From Rhabdaerophilum calidifontis (lineage in GTDB: Bacteria; Pseudomonadota; Alphaproteobacteria; Rhizobiales; Beijerinckiaceae), in contig NZ_VTRS01000001.1 of assembly GCF_008641065.1 (NCBI RefSeq), positions 620,001 through 684,000 on the forward strand: a stretch of 64,000 nt of DNA. The letters are read 5' to 3'. The notes below the pieces were generated by a model, which was not told where the DNA came from, ran no database searches, and saw nothing but the letters and a program-made list of their open reading frames with translations. Positions 52,870-63,951 of this stretch are shown piece by piece (within the stretch, counting starts at the first letter, position 1; each line of letters begins with the position of its first letter). The translations under genes were made by a program, and so were the position numbers.

Positions 52870-53703
52870 ATGAGAGATCAGGGATTGCAGCTGGCGATCC
52901 GCGCCGCAGGCGGCGTTTCCGCTCTCGCTCGCCGCATCGGCGTTGCACAGCCCTCGGTTTCAAGCTGGACAAAGGTTCCCGCCGAGCGGGTGGTTGCCGT
53001 CGAGGGCGTGACGTCGGTGCCGCGCTCGCTCTTGCGGCCGGATCTCTATCCTGAGCCGACTTCCGATCTTCAGGCGCCGGATGCGATCGACGAGGCGCGG
53101 GCCCGGCTCTACCTGCTGCTCGCCAATCTCATCCACCATGTTCCGGACGAGACCATCGTCGCGGAGCTTTCCGGTCTTGCGGGCGTGGCGGATGAGAGCG
53201 CCCTCGGCCCGGCGCTCGCGGCGCTGGGGCAGGCGGCCGGGGAGGTCGATGCCGGGCGGGTCGCGCGCGAGCATTTCGACCTGTTCATCGGCATCGGGCG
53301 CGGCGAATTGCTGCCCTATGCCTCCTATTATCTCACCGGTTTTCTCTACGAGCGGCCGCTCGTCCGGGTGCGGAGCGACATGAAGCGCCTTGGAATCGCG
53401 CGCGGCGAGGGCATGAGCGAGCCCGAGGACCATATCGGCTACCTCCTTGAAACCATGGCCGGGCTTGCGGGGCGGCGCTTCGCCGCCGAGGCCGGGGAGG
53501 AGCGCCGGTTCTTCTCGCGCCATCTCGCCCCCTGGGCGGAGCGGTTCTTCGAAGATCTCGCTAGGGCCGAGGCTGCGCGGTTCTACCGCGCCGTCGGGCG
53601 GCTGGGCGCCGCATTCATCCGTCTGGAGTGCGAGGCTTTCGCGCTCGACGATCATCAGGATGGCCCGGTCGAGACCGGAACGATTGAGGGAGCACGGACA
53701 TGA
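52870..53703 (+). CDS. Helix-turn-helix domain fused to TorD/DmsD-type chaperone
   Basis: A 277-residue protein. Residues 1-60 form a Cro/YdaS-like helix-turn-helix: LAIRAAGGVSALARRIGV then AQPSVSSWTKVPAERVVAV, ending RSLLRPDLY. Residues 72-260 form a TorD-family helical domain with YLLLANLIHH, EHFDLFIGIGRGELLPYASYY and FFSRHLAPWAERFFEDL. TorD chaperones bind the Tat signal and apo-form of molybdoenzymes; here the client would be the FdhA below. The DNA-binding domain suggests assembly-coupled gene control. The stop overlaps the next start (ATGA). The ATG at 52870 is preferred over an upstream TTG. Confidence 0.85.
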   Translation: MRDQGLQLAIRAAGGVSALARRIGVAQPSVSSWTKVPAERVVAVEGVTSVPRSLLRPDLYPEPTSDLQAPDAIDEARARLYLLLANLIHHVPDETIVAELSGLAGVADESALGPALAALGQAAGEVDAGRVAREHFDLFIGIGRGELLPYASYYLTGFLYERPLVRVRSDMKRLGIARGEGMSEPEDHIGYLLETMAGLAGRRFAAEAGEERRFFSRHLAPWAERFFEDLARAEAARFYRAVGRLGAAFIRLECEAFALDDHQDGPVETGTIEGART

Positions 53704-53909
53704 GCAGGACGAAGGACGAAGGCCGGGAGATCGTGGACCGCTCGCGCCGCGGTTTCCTCGGTGCGGGGCTCCTCGGCGCGACGGCCGCTGCCGGCGGGGT
53801 CGCGGTCGGGGAGGCGGCCAGGGCTTCCGAAAACGACGGCGAGAAGAAGAAGGCGCGGTACAAGGAAACGGACCACGTCAAGAAATATTACGCGACCAAC
53901 CGTTACTGA
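53700..53909 (+). CDS. Formate dehydrogenase region Tat-target small protein
   Basis: A 69-residue protein with a Tat-type signal (SRRGFLGAGLLGATAAAGG, about 14-32) and a short charged mature part ending YKETDHVKKYYATNRY. It matches the small Tat-target peptides (TIGR02811) found immediately upstream of formate dehydrogenase alpha genes. They have no cofactor motifs; a role in export or assembly is assumed. The start overlaps the TorD gene stop and the FdhA start follows after ten bases. Confidence 0.85.
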   Translation: MSRTKDEGREIVDRSRRGFLGAGLLGATAAAGGVAVGEAARASENDGEKKKARYKETDHVKKYYATNRY

Positions 53910-53919
53910 GGGAAACGCC

Positions 53920-56889
53920 ATGCTGATCAAGCGCAAGGATGCGTCTGCCGCCCGCAGTTCGTTCGCCGCGTCGCTCGCGGCCACCGGTGCCGAGCGGCTC
54001 GATCGCCGCACCTTCCTGCGGCGTTCCGGCATCGCGGCCGGCGGGCTTGCAGCGCTCGGGTCGATCGGGTTCGGCTCGGTGCGCGAGGCCCGGGCCTCGA
54101 TGCCGAAGCCGGGCAAGCCGGTCGAGATCCGGACCAATATGTGCACGCATTGCTCGGTGGGCTGCACGGTCAAGGCCGAGGTGCAGGAGGGGGTCTGGGT
54201 CGGCCAGGAGCCGGCCTGGGACAGCCCGATCAACCGCGGCACGCATTGCGCCAAGGGCGCGGCGGTGCGCGAACTCGTCAAGGGTGAGCGGCGGCTGAAA
54301 TATCCGCTCAAACTCGTCAACGGCGAGTGGCAGCGCATCTCCTGGGATGTCGCCTACGACGAAATCTCGAAGAAGATGCTTGAGATACGCGAGAAATCCG
54401 GGCCGGAATCGGTCTGGTTCCTCGGGTCGGCGAAATTCACCAACGAGGCCGCCTACCTCTTCCGCAAATTCGCGGCCTATTGGGGCACGAACAACGTCGA
54501 TCATCAGGCGCGCATCTGCCACTCGACGACCGTTGCCGGTGTTGCGAATACCTGGGGTTACGGCGCGCAGACCAATTCCTACAACGATATCCGCAACGCC
54601 AAGACCATCATCTTCATGGGGTCGAATGCGGCGGAGGCGCATCCGGTCTCGATGCAGCATATCCTGACCGGCAAGGAAACGAACCGCGCCAATGTGATCG
54701 TCATCGATCCGCGCATGACCCGCACGGCGGCGCATGCGACGGAATATGTCCGCTTCCGTTCAGGCACCGACATTCCGGTGATCTGGGGCATGCTGTACCA
54801 CATCTTCAAGAACGGCTGGGAGGACAAGCAGTTCATCGCCCAGCGCGTCTACGGCATGGATATGGTGCGCAAGGAGGTCGAGAAATGGACGCCGGACGAG
54901 GTGGAGCGCGTCACCGGCATCCCCGGCGCGCAGCTTGAGAAGGTCGCCAAGGCCTTCGCAACCGAGAAGCCCTCGACCTTCATCTGGTGCATGGGCGCGA
55001 CGCAGCACACGGTCGGCACCGCCAATGTCCGCGCCTTCTGCATCCTGCTGCTCGCCACCGGCAATGTCGGCGGGCAGGGCGTCGGCGCCAATATCTTCCG
55101 CGGCCACACCAATGTGCAGGGCGCGACCGATCTCGGCCTCGATGTGACGACGCTGCCGCTCTATTACGGCCTCGACGATGCGGCCTGGCGCCATTGGGCC
55201 CGCGTCTGGGAAACGGATTTCGAGTGGTTCAAGAGCCGCTTCGACGTGACCAAGGCGCCGGACGGCAAGGAAACGTCGATGATGAATGTCCCTGGCATTC
55301 CCTCGACTCGCTGGTTCGACGCGGTGACGATGCCGAAGGACCAGGTTCAGCAGCGCGATACGCTCAAGGGCGTGTTCGTCATGGGCCATGGCGGCAACAC
55401 CATCCCGCGCATGCCGGAAATGGTGAAGGGGCTCGAGGCGCTGGATCTGATGGTCATCGTCGATCCGCATCCGACGACCTTCGCGCATATCTCGGGCCGC
55501 AAGAACGGCACCTATCTCCTGCCGGCCTGCACGAGCTTCGAGTGCGACGGCTCGCGCACGGCCTCGAACCGGTCGATTCAATGGGGCGAGAAGATCGTCG
55601 ACCCGATCTTCGAAAGCGCGAACGATTACTGGGTCATCTACAAGTTCGCCGAGAAGCTCGGCTTCGCCGACCGGATGTTCAAGAACATCACGATGGTGAA
55701 GGGCAAATACGGCATGGAGCCCGAAGCCGAATCCATCCTTCGCGAGATCAATCGCGGCGGCTGGTCCACCGGCTATTGCGGCCAGTCGCCGGAGCGGCTC
55801 AAGGCGCATATGAAGCACCAGGACAAGTTCGACATCGTGACGCTCCGGGCGCCCAAGGACGCACCGCCCGAGATCGCCGGCGATTATTACGGTCTGCCCT
55901 GGCCGTGCTGGGGCACGCCGGAATACCGTCATCCCGGCACGCATCACCTCTACAACACCAACCTGCACGTCAAGGATGGCGGCGGCACCTTCCGCGCCCG
56001 TTTCGGCGTCGAATACGAGGAGCCGCAGCCGGACGGCAGCAAGAAGAAGGTCAACCTGCTTGCCGAAGGGTCCTATTCCAAGGATTCCGAGATCAAGGAC
56101 GGCTACCCGCAATTCACGCTCGGCGTGCTCAAGAAGCTCGGCTGGGACAAGGACCTCACCGAGAGCGAACTCGCCACGATCAACCGGATCGGCGGCAACA
56201 ACCCCGATGCCGTCTCCTGGGCGATCGACCTCTCGGGCGGCATCCAGCGCGTTGCGCTGGAGCATGGCTGCATTCCGTTCGGAAACGGCAAGGCCCGCGC
56301 CAATGCCTGGAACCTGCCGGATCCGATCCCCGTCCATCGCGAGCCGATCTATTCGCCCCGCACCGAACTGGTCGCCAAATACCCGACCCGGGCCGATTAC
56401 CGGCATTTCCGCATGCCGAATATCGGGTTCACGGTGCAGAAGGCGGCGTTGGACAAGGGAATTGCCAAGGAATTCCCGCTGATCCTCTCCTCGGGGCGGC
56501 TCGTCGAATATGAAGGCGGCGGCGAGGAGACGCGCTCCAACCCGTGGCTCGCCGAACTCCAGCAGGACATGTTCGTCGAGATCAACCCGGCGGATGCAGC
56601 TGATCGCGGCATCCGCGATGGCGCCTGGGTCTGGGTGTTCGGGCCCGAGAGCAATTCGAAGGCGCGTGTCAAGGCGCTCGTCACCGAACGCGTCGGCAAG
56701 GGCGTCGCCTGGATGCCGTTCCATTTCGGCGGCTATTTCCAGGGGGTGGACCAGCGCTCGAAATATCCGAAGGGGGCCGATCCGGTCGTTCTCGGCGAGA
56801 GCGTCAATACCGTGACCACCTACGGCTATGATCCGGTGACGGGCATGCACGAAGGCAAGACCACGCTCTGCCAGATCCGCGCGGCATAA
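53920..56889 (+). CDS. fdhA: Membrane-bound formate dehydrogenase, molybdopterin catalytic (alpha) subunit
   Basis: A 989-residue periplasm-exported Mo/W-bis-MGD enzyme oxidising formate to CO2. The Tat signal is DRRTFLRRSG (about 28-37). A 4Fe-4S site is given by Cys75, 78, 82 and 110. The catalytic residue is Cys200 with adjacent His201 in HQARICHSTTVAG, a cysteine in the place of the selenocysteine of E. coli FdnG; the reading frame has no in-frame TGA. MopB-type motifs such as GSNAAEAHPVSMQH and ATGNVGGQGVGANIFRGHTN (cut) follow. It is 15 bases before the beta subunit gene. Confidence 0.97.
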   Translation: MLIKRKDASAARSSFAASLAATGAERLDRRTFLRRSGIAAGGLAALGSIGFGSVREARASMPKPGKPVEIRTNMCTHCSVGCTVKAEVQEGVWVGQEPAWDSPINRGTHCAKGAAVRELVKGERRLKYPLKLVNGEWQRISWDVAYDEISKKMLEIREKSGPESVWFLGSAKFTNEAAYLFRKFAAYWGTNNVDHQARICHSTTVAGVANTWGYGAQTNSYNDIRNAKTIIFMGSNAAEAHPVSMQHILTGKETNRANVIVIDPRMTRTAAHATEYVRFRSGTDIPVIWGMLYHIFKNGWEDKQFIAQRVYGMDMVRKEVEKWTPDEVERVTGIPGAQLEKVAKAFATEKPSTFIWCMGATQHTVGTANVRAFCILLLATGNVGGQGVGANIFRGHTNVQGATDLGLDVTTLPLYYGLDDAAWRHWARVWETDFEWFKSRFDVTKAPDGKETSMMNVPGIPSTRWFDAVTMPKDQVQQRDTLKGVFVMGHGGNTIPRMPEMVKGLEALDLMVIVDPHPTTFAHISGRKNGTYLLPACTSFECDGSRTASNRSIQWGEKIVDPIFESANDYWVIYKFAEKLGFADRMFKNITMVKGKYGMEPEAESILREINRGGWSTGYCGQSPERLKAHMKHQDKFDIVTLRAPKDAPPEIAGDYYGLPWPCWGTPEYRHPGTHHLYNTNLHVKDGGGTFRARFGVEYEEPQPDGSKKKVNLLAEGSYSKDSEIKDGYPQFTLGVLKKLGWDKDLTESELATINRIGGNNPDAVSWAIDLSGGIQRVALEHGCIPFGNGKARANAWNLPDPIPVHREPIYSPRTELVAKYPTRADYRHFRMPNIGFTVQKAALDKGIAKEFPLILSSGRLVEYEGGGEETRSNPWLAELQQDMFVEINPADAADRGIRDGAWVWVFGPESNSKARVKALVTERVGKGVAWMPFHFGGYFQGVDQRSKYPKGADPVVLGESVNTVTTYGYDPVTGMHEGKTTLCQIRAA

Positions 56890-56903
56890 GGAGGGAATGA
56901 AAC

Positions 56904-57500
56904 ATGGCCCGCATGAAATTTCTCTGCGACGCGGATCGCTGCATCGAATGCAATGCCTGCGTCACCGCCTGCAAGAACGAGCACGAGGTGCCCTGGGGCA
57001 TCAACCGGCGCCGCGTCGTGACGCTGAATGACGGCAAACCCGGCGAGCGCTCCGTCTCGATGGCCTGCATGCATTGCACGGATGCGCCCTGCGCCTCCGT
57101 CTGCCCGGTCAATTGCTTCTACACCACGGCCGATGCGGTGGTGCTGCACTCGAAGGATCTGTGCATCGGCTGCGGCTATTGCTTCTACGCCTGTCCGTTC
57201 GGCGCGCCGCAATATCCCAAGACCGCGAATTTCGGCTCGCGCGGCAAGATGGACAAATGCACCTATTGCGCCGGCGGCCCGGAGGCCGACGGTTCGCCCG
57301 CAGAACTTGAAAAATACGGCCGAAACCGCCTCGCGGAGGGGAAGCTGCCGCTCTGCGCGGAAATGTGCTCGACCAAGGCGCTGCTCGCCGGCGACGGCGA
57401 CATCATCGCCCAGATCTACAAGGAGCGGGTGGCCAAGCGCGGCTATGGTTCCGGCGCCTGGGGTTGGAAGGTCGCCTACAAGGAGACGATCGCGATCTAA
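56904..57500 (+). CDS. fdhB: Formate dehydrogenase iron-sulfur (beta) subunit
   Basis: A 198-residue protein with four ferredoxin-type clusters' worth of cysteines: Cys13/16/19/23, Cys55/58/63/67, Cys87/90/93/97 and Cys119/122/151/155. It carries electrons from the catalytic subunit to the membrane cytochrome b. It lacks both its own signal and the C-terminal membrane anchor of E. coli FdnH, as expected for the FDH3 type that is co-exported with the alpha subunit. The segment ADRCIECNACVTACKNEHEV is characteristic. Confidence 0.96.
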   Translation: MARMKFLCDADRCIECNACVTACKNEHEVPWGINRRRVVTLNDGKPGERSVSMACMHCTDAPCASVCPVNCFYTTADAVVLHSKDLCIGCGYCFYACPFGAPQYPKTANFGSRGKMDKCTYCAGGPEADGSPAELEKYGRNRLAEGKLPLCAEMCSTKALLAGDGDIIAQIYKERVAKRGYGSGAWGWKVAYKETIAI

Positions 57501-57574
57501 GCGTGCCCAGCGGCGGCGGGCGGCGCTCAGGCCGGCCGCCTTCGAGGCAAACCTGAGAATCAGCGGAGGCTGAC

Positions 57575-58585
57575 GTGCTGAACCGGCTCTCGACTATCCT
57601 GCGCGGCGGACTGGCCGCTTTCATCCTGGCTCTGGCTCTGGCTGCTGCTCCCGAGGCGGCACGTGCTCAGGGCAGCGTCAACCCCACCGCACAATCGGTC
57701 AAGGAGCAGCAGCTTCTCGACGCACTGAAGCCCGGCGCCGCGATCACCGGCCGGGTTACGATTCCCAACGCGCAGGCGGCGAGCCTGATCCAGCCGGGGC
57801 GCGATTGGCGGGCCTTCAACCAGGAGACGCTGCCGCGCATCGGCGCGGTAGCACTGCTCGGCATGCTGGCGCTGCTCGTCGGGTTTTACATGCTGCGCGG
57901 CCGGATCCGCATCGATGCCGGCGCTTCGACGATGCGCATCCTCCGCTTCGGCTCCGTGGAGCGGGTGACGCATTGGCTCACCGCGACGAGCTTCCTGGTG
58001 CTTGCGTTGACGGGCATCAATGTCACCTTCGGCAAGACCATCCTTGCGCCGGTGATGGGCCCCGAAGCCTTCGCCGCCTGGGCCGGATTCGCCAAGCTGA
58101 CCCATAACTTCGTCGGCTTCGCATTCATGCTCGGCGTGGTGCTCACCTTTCTCGTCTGGATCAAGGACAATATCCCGGACAGCACCGATCTCGGCTGGTT
58201 CGCGGCCGGCGGTGGCCTGCTCGGCAAGGGGCATCCGCCGGCGAAGCGCTTCAATGGCGGGCAGAAGATCGTTTTCTGGAGCGTGGTCGTGGGCGGCTTC
58301 TTCCTCGCCCTTTCCGGCTGGCATCTGCTGTTCCCGACACAGGAGGGGATCGCCGATGTGCAATGGCATGCGACCATCCACGGCACCGTCGCCTATCTGA
58401 TGATGGCGCTGATCCTCGGCCATATCTATATCGGCTCGGTCGGCATGGAGGGCGCCTTCGATGCGATGGGGTCCGGCGAGGTCGATCTCAACTGGGCGAA
58501 GGAGCATCATTCGCTCTGGGTCGAGCAGGAGATGGCGCGCAAGGGCACACCGGCGATCATCGGCTCCGCGCAGCCTGCGGAGTGA
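57575..58585 (+). CDS. fdhC: Formate dehydrogenase cytochrome b556 (gamma) subunit
   Basis: A 336-residue membrane subunit that passes electrons to quinone. A cleavable or anchor-like N-terminal segment (about 10-32) is followed by a periplasmic stretch, then five hydrophobic segments in all. Probable haem b ligands are the His residues in RVTHWLTATSF, LTHNFVGF and TIHGTVAYLMMALILGHIY. The 74-base gap after fdhB has no obvious terminator. A clear terminator at 58631-58655 closes the operon. Confidence 0.94.
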   Translation: MLNRLSTILRGGLAAFILALALAAAPEAARAQGSVNPTAQSVKEQQLLDALKPGAAITGRVTIPNAQAASLIQPGRDWRAFNQETLPRIGAVALLGMLALLVGFYMLRGRIRIDAGASTMRILRFGSVERVTHWLTATSFLVLALTGINVTFGKTILAPVMGPEAFAAWAGFAKLTHNFVGFAFMLGVVLTFLVWIKDNIPDSTDLGWFAAGGGLLGKGHPPAKRFNGGQKIVFWSVVVGGFFLALSGWHLLFPTQEGIADVQWHATIHGTVAYLMMALILGHIYIGSVGMEGAFDAMGSGEVDLNWAKEHHSLWVEQEMARKGTPAIIGSAQPAE

Positions 58586-58630
58586 CACCAGTGCCATCGC
58601 TGGCGTGACAAATCGTCCGTTTGGAGCTAG

Positions 58631-58655
58631 AGGGCGCCGCTCGGCGCCCTTTTTT
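58631..58655 (+). terminator. Rho-independent terminator after the fdh genes
   Basis: AGGGCGCC and GGCGCCCT (58631-58638 and 58643-58650) form a perfect eight-pair stem with a GCTC loop, followed by five T residues. It ends 12 bases before the mobB start. Confidence 0.88.
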
Positions 58656-58667
58656 CTGGAAAAACGC

Positions 58668-59180
58668 ATGCGGATCATCGGCCTCGCGGGCTGGAGCGGC
58701 TCGGGCAAGACCACCCTCCTGGCGCGCCTCATTCCCGTCCTCGTCGGGCGCGGTGCGCGCGTCTCGACCCTCAAGCACGCGCATCACCGTTTCGATGTCG
58801 ATCAACCCGGCAAGGATAGCCATGCCCACCGCATGGCCGGCGCCACCGAGGTTCTGGTGAGTTCCGCCAAGCGGATCGCGCTGATGCGGGAATTGCGCGA
58901 CGAGCCGGAATGGACGCTCGGTCGGCTGCTCAAGCGCATGGCGCCGGTCGATTACGTGATCATCGAAGGGTTCAAGCGCGAGCGGCATCCGAAGATCGAG
59001 GTGTTCCGGGCTGCGAACGGCAAGCCGCCGCTGTACCCGCAGGATCCGGCGATCCGCGCGATCGCGACCGATGCGCCCTTCCCGGATGTGGCCCTGCCGC
59101 AAGTCGCCCTTGACGATGCGGAGACGCTGGCCAATCTCGTCATCAATCTCGCGGTGCCACCGGGCATGATTTTCGATTGA
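58668..59180 (+). CDS. mobB: Molybdopterin-guanine dinucleotide biosynthesis adaptor MobB
   Basis: A 170-residue GTP-binding protein assisting conversion of molybdopterin to the MGD form. The P-loop is [14 protein letters not shown] (about 5-18); VSTLKHAHHRFDVDQPGKD with DSHAHRMAGA and YVIIEGFKRERHPKIEV are MobB signatures. It lies just after the fdh terminator and before moeA, so transcription may depend on readthrough or a local promoter. Its presence fits the bis-MGD requirement of FdhA. Confidence 0.95.
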   Translation: MRIIGLAGWSGSGKTTLLARLIPVLVGRGARVSTLKHAHHRFDVDQPGKDSHAHRMAGATEVLVSSAKRIALMRELRDEPEWTLGRLLKRMAPVDYVIIEGFKRERHPKIEVFRAANGKPPLYPQDPAIRAIATDAPFPDVALPQVALDDAETLANLVINLAVPPGMIFD

Positions 59181-59209
59181 GGCCCTGCGGCGCAGGCGGA
59201 GGCAGGCAG

Positions 59210-60469
59210 GTGGCGCAGCTCAGTTCGGATTGTTTTTCGGCCGGCATGGCCCTGCTGCGGCTTGATGCCGCGCTCGACGATCTCGCGGCCCGTCTCGGCG
59301 CCGTCGCTGCGCCGGAGGAGGTCGCGCTCGGCGCGGCCTGCGGGCGGGTGCTCGCGGATGATGTCGTCGCGCCCGCCGCCGTGCCCGGTTTCGACAATTC
59401 CGCGGTTGACGGCTACGCTGTCCGGCATGCGGATCTCGCCGGCGCGGGGGAGACGCGGCTGCCGATCTCGGTGCGAATTCCAGCTGGCACGCGCGGTGTC
59501 GCGCCGCTCGCGCCCGGCAGCGCGGCGCGGATCTTTACCGGTGCGATGATGCCGCCCGGCGCCGATACCGTGTTCATGCAGGAGGATGTGCGCGTCGAGG
59601 GCGATCATGTCCGGCTGCCGCCGGGGTTGGCGCCCGGCGCCAACCGCCGCTTCGCCGGGGAGGATTTCGCCGCCGGTGCCGTGGCGCTCCGCGCCGGAAC
59701 GCGCCTGCGTCCGCAGCACGTGGCGGCGCTGGCGGCTTTGGGGCTCGGCCGGGTCCGCGTACGCCGGCCATTGCGTGTCGGCCTGTTCTCCACCGGCGAC
59801 GAGGTGGTCGAGCCCGGTTCGGGCCCGCTGCCGCCGGGCGCGCAGTTCGATTCCAACCGGCCGATGCTCGCGGGTCTGCTCGCCGCGCGCGGCATGGAGC
59901 CCGTCGATCTCGGCATCCTGCCCGATAACCGCGACGCGATCGCCCGCGCGCTCGCCGCCGCAGCAGAGCGCTGCGAGGCGCTCGTCACCAGCGGCGGGGT
60001 CTCGACCGGGGAGGAGGATCACGTCAAGGCGGCGGTCGAGGCCGCGGGACGGCTCAATTTCTGGCGGCTGGCGATCAAGCCCGGCCGGCCCATCGCCATG
60101 GGAACGATCGCCGGCCGGCCCTTTCTCGGCATGCCCGGCAATCCGGCGGCGGTTTTCGTGACCTTCACGCGCTTCGTGGGGCCGGTGCTCGACCTGCTCG
60201 CCGGCGCGGCCCCCGTCCGGCCGATGCCGGTGCCGGCCGTGGCCGGTTTTGCCTATCGCAAGAAGGCGGAGCGGCGGGAATATGTCCGCGTCTCGCTGGT
60301 GCGCGACGCTGAGAGAGGCGTCATCGCCCGCCTCTTCCCGCGCGACGGCGCCGCGCTCGTCTCATCGCTGACCGAATCGGATGGTTTCGTCGAACTCGGG
60401 GAGGAATGCCTCGCCGTTGCCCCCGGCGATGCGGTCGGCTACCTGCCCTTCGCGGCGCTCCTCGCCTGA
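59210..60469 (+). CDS. moeA: Molybdopterin molybdenumtransferase MoeA
   Basis: A 419-residue MoeA that inserts molybdate into adenylylated molybdopterin. Recognised motifs include VPGFDNSAVDGYAVRHADL, RIFTGAMMPPGADTVFMQED, STGDEVVEPG, ALVTSGGVSTGEEDHVK and GMPGNPAAVFVTF. I prefer the GTG at 59210 with GGAGG seven bases upstream; a TTG at 59177 overlapping the mobB end would add 11 residues. The convergent small gene's stop lies four bases beyond its own stop. Confidence 0.95.
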   Translation: MAQLSSDCFSAGMALLRLDAALDDLAARLGAVAAPEEVALGAACGRVLADDVVAPAAVPGFDNSAVDGYAVRHADLAGAGETRLPISVRIPAGTRGVAPLAPGSAARIFTGAMMPPGADTVFMQEDVRVEGDHVRLPPGLAPGANRRFAGEDFAAGAVALRAGTRLRPQHVAALAALGLGRVRVRRPLRVGLFSTGDEVVEPGSGPLPPGAQFDSNRPMLAGLLAARGMEPVDLGILPDNRDAIARALAAAAERCEALVTSGGVSTGEEDHVKAAVEAAGRLNFWRLAIKPGRPIAMGTIAGRPFLGMPGNPAAVFVTFTRFVGPVLDLLAGAAPVRPMPVPAVAGFAYRKKAERREYVRVSLVRDAERGVIARLFPRDGAALVSSLTESDGFVELGEECLAVAPGDAVGYLPFAALLA

Positions 60470-60473
60470 AACC

Positions 60474-60611
60474 TCAATGCGCGCGATCGATCCGCGCGCC
60501 GGAGGTCGTGTAGGCCTCGTCCGCCGATTTCTGGAATTGGCTGTTGAGCACGACCGAGGCCCCGGCCGCGACCGCGACCATCACGATGAGCGACACAATA
60601 AAAGCCTTCAT
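60474..60611 (-). CDS. 45-residue single-helix membrane protein
   Basis: A short open frame beginning MKAFIVSLIVMVAVAAGASV (one hydrophobic helix, about 3-22) followed by LNSQFQKSADEAYTTSGARI, which looks like a conserved extracytoplasmic tail. Similar small proteins, as I recall, occur near the formate dehydrogenase/Moco genes of other Hyphomicrobiales. A GGAG-like ribosome site precedes the ATG at 60611. Function is unknown; a small accessory subunit is possible. Confidence 0.6.
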   Translation of the reverse strand: MKAFIVSLIVMVAVAAGASVVLNSQFQKSADEAYTTSGARIDRAH

Positions 60612-60749
60612 GCTCTCCTCCAGCGGTTCTCCGGGCGGGACGCCCGATTTTATACTTATTCTAGAGCATTTCACGCGCCGGTGGCTACCGGTCGATCACA
60701 GAAAATGCCCCGGAACCATATCCGGGACGGCAGGCCCTGTCCGGGCTCC

Positions 60750-61372
60750 TCAGCCGGAGCTGCCTTGCCCGAGATGCACGGCGACCGCCTCGGCGCGCGC
60801 GAGGTCCTCCGGGGTGTTGACATTGAAGAACGGGTCGACCGGCTCGACCGGCCATTCTGCGGTGGCGCAGCCATGGCGGGCGGTGAACCGATCGATCTTG
60901 CGCTCGCCGGCTGCCAGCGCGGCCCGCAGATCCTCGCGCAGCGCGAGCGGCCAGAGCCCGATCACGGGATGCGTCCAGCCGCCCGAGCCCGCGCAGGCGA
61001 ACGGCGTTCCGGCCGCGCGCCGCGCCGCCTCCAGCCGCTCGGCGAGATCGGGGGGCAGGAAGGGGCAATCGCCCGGCACGGAGAGAAGGTCACGCGTGCG
61101 TGTATGGGCGGCGGCCCAGTCGAGCCCGGCGAGGATGCCGGCGAGCGGGCCGGGATAATCGCCCGTCGCATCCGCCACGACGGGCAGGCCGAACGCGGCG
61201 AAACGGCCGGGATCGGCATTGGCGTTGAGCACGAGCGCGCGCCCCGGCCCGGTGGTCGCGGCGATGGCGCGTGCGAGAATGGGCTGGCCACCGACCGTGA
61301 GCAGCGGCTTGTCGCCGCCGCCCATGCGCGTCGCGCGCCCGCCGGCGAGGAGAACGACGGCAAGTTCCGCGC

Positions 61373-61376
<4 letters not shown>
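60750..61376 (-). CDS. mobA: Molybdenum cofactor guanylyltransferase MobA
   Basis: A 208-residue nucleotidyltransferase that attaches GMP to molybdopterin to form MGD. The N-terminal VVLLAGGRATRMGGGDKPLL is the GTP-binding signature. The metal-binding SVPGDCPFLPPDL and the later FFNVNTPEDLARAE complete the family pattern. Its start overlaps the fdhD stop (ATGA), so it is translated after fdhD. Confidence 0.96.
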
Positions 61377-63414
<2,038 letters not shown>

Positions 63415-63417
63415 GGA

Positions 63418-63951
63418 TCAGGCGTCGAGGCGGATGAGCCGCGCGGAGATGGCGCGTGCGAGCACCAGCGTCGGCACCGAGACCATGGCATCCGCACTGC
63501 CGGCGGGAACCCAGATGCGCGCGAAGCGGGTGACGGCGGAATCCATCATGATCGGCACGCGGTTCAGCAGCGCCACCGGCGGGATCGCTTCGAGCGGGAA
63601 GCCGGTGATGCGCAGCGCCGATTCGGCATCGGCGCGGGCGAGATTTTCGCCCACTGTGGCGCCGAGCAGCTTCTCGCTGATCGGCGAAGTTGCTGAATGC
63701 AGCAGCAGATAGGGCTTCTTGGTCGCCTTGCCGCGGAACATCGCGCTGAGCACGATGAAGGGCAGTTCGCAATCGCAGGCGGCCGCCATGCTCTCGGGGG
63801 TGTTGGCCTCCGGCGGCAGCAGCTTCAGCGTATAGGGGATCGCATCGCGATAGAGCGCGGCGAGCACGCGGCGCGTCGCGGGCGAGGCGCCGGGAACATC
63901 GCCGTCCGGCGGGTTGATTTCGTCCTGCTCGACCTGCTGGGCAACCGACAC
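63418..63951 (-). CDS. YbaK/aminoacyl-tRNA deacylase-domain protein
   Basis: A 177-residue protein of the YbaK/ProX superfamily, whose members hydrolyse mischarged tRNAs or lack activity. KATKKPYLLLHSATSPIS contains the substrate-pocket Lys region, and ADAESALRITGFPLEAIPP matches the conserved VTGFxxGxVPP turn. RIWVPAGSADAMVSVPTLVL fits the last strand-helix. The tRNA specificity cannot be read here. The start at 63951 is close to the right edge; the last 49 bases show no feature I can name. Confidence 0.75.
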   Translation of the reverse strand: MSVAQQVEQDEINPPDGDVPGASPATRRVLAALYRDAIPYTLKLLPPEANTPESMAAACDCELPFIVLSAMFRGKATKKPYLLLHSATSPISEKLLGATVGENLARADAESALRITGFPLEAIPPVALLNRVPIMMDSAVTRFARIWVPAGSADAMVSVPTLVLARAISARLIRLDA

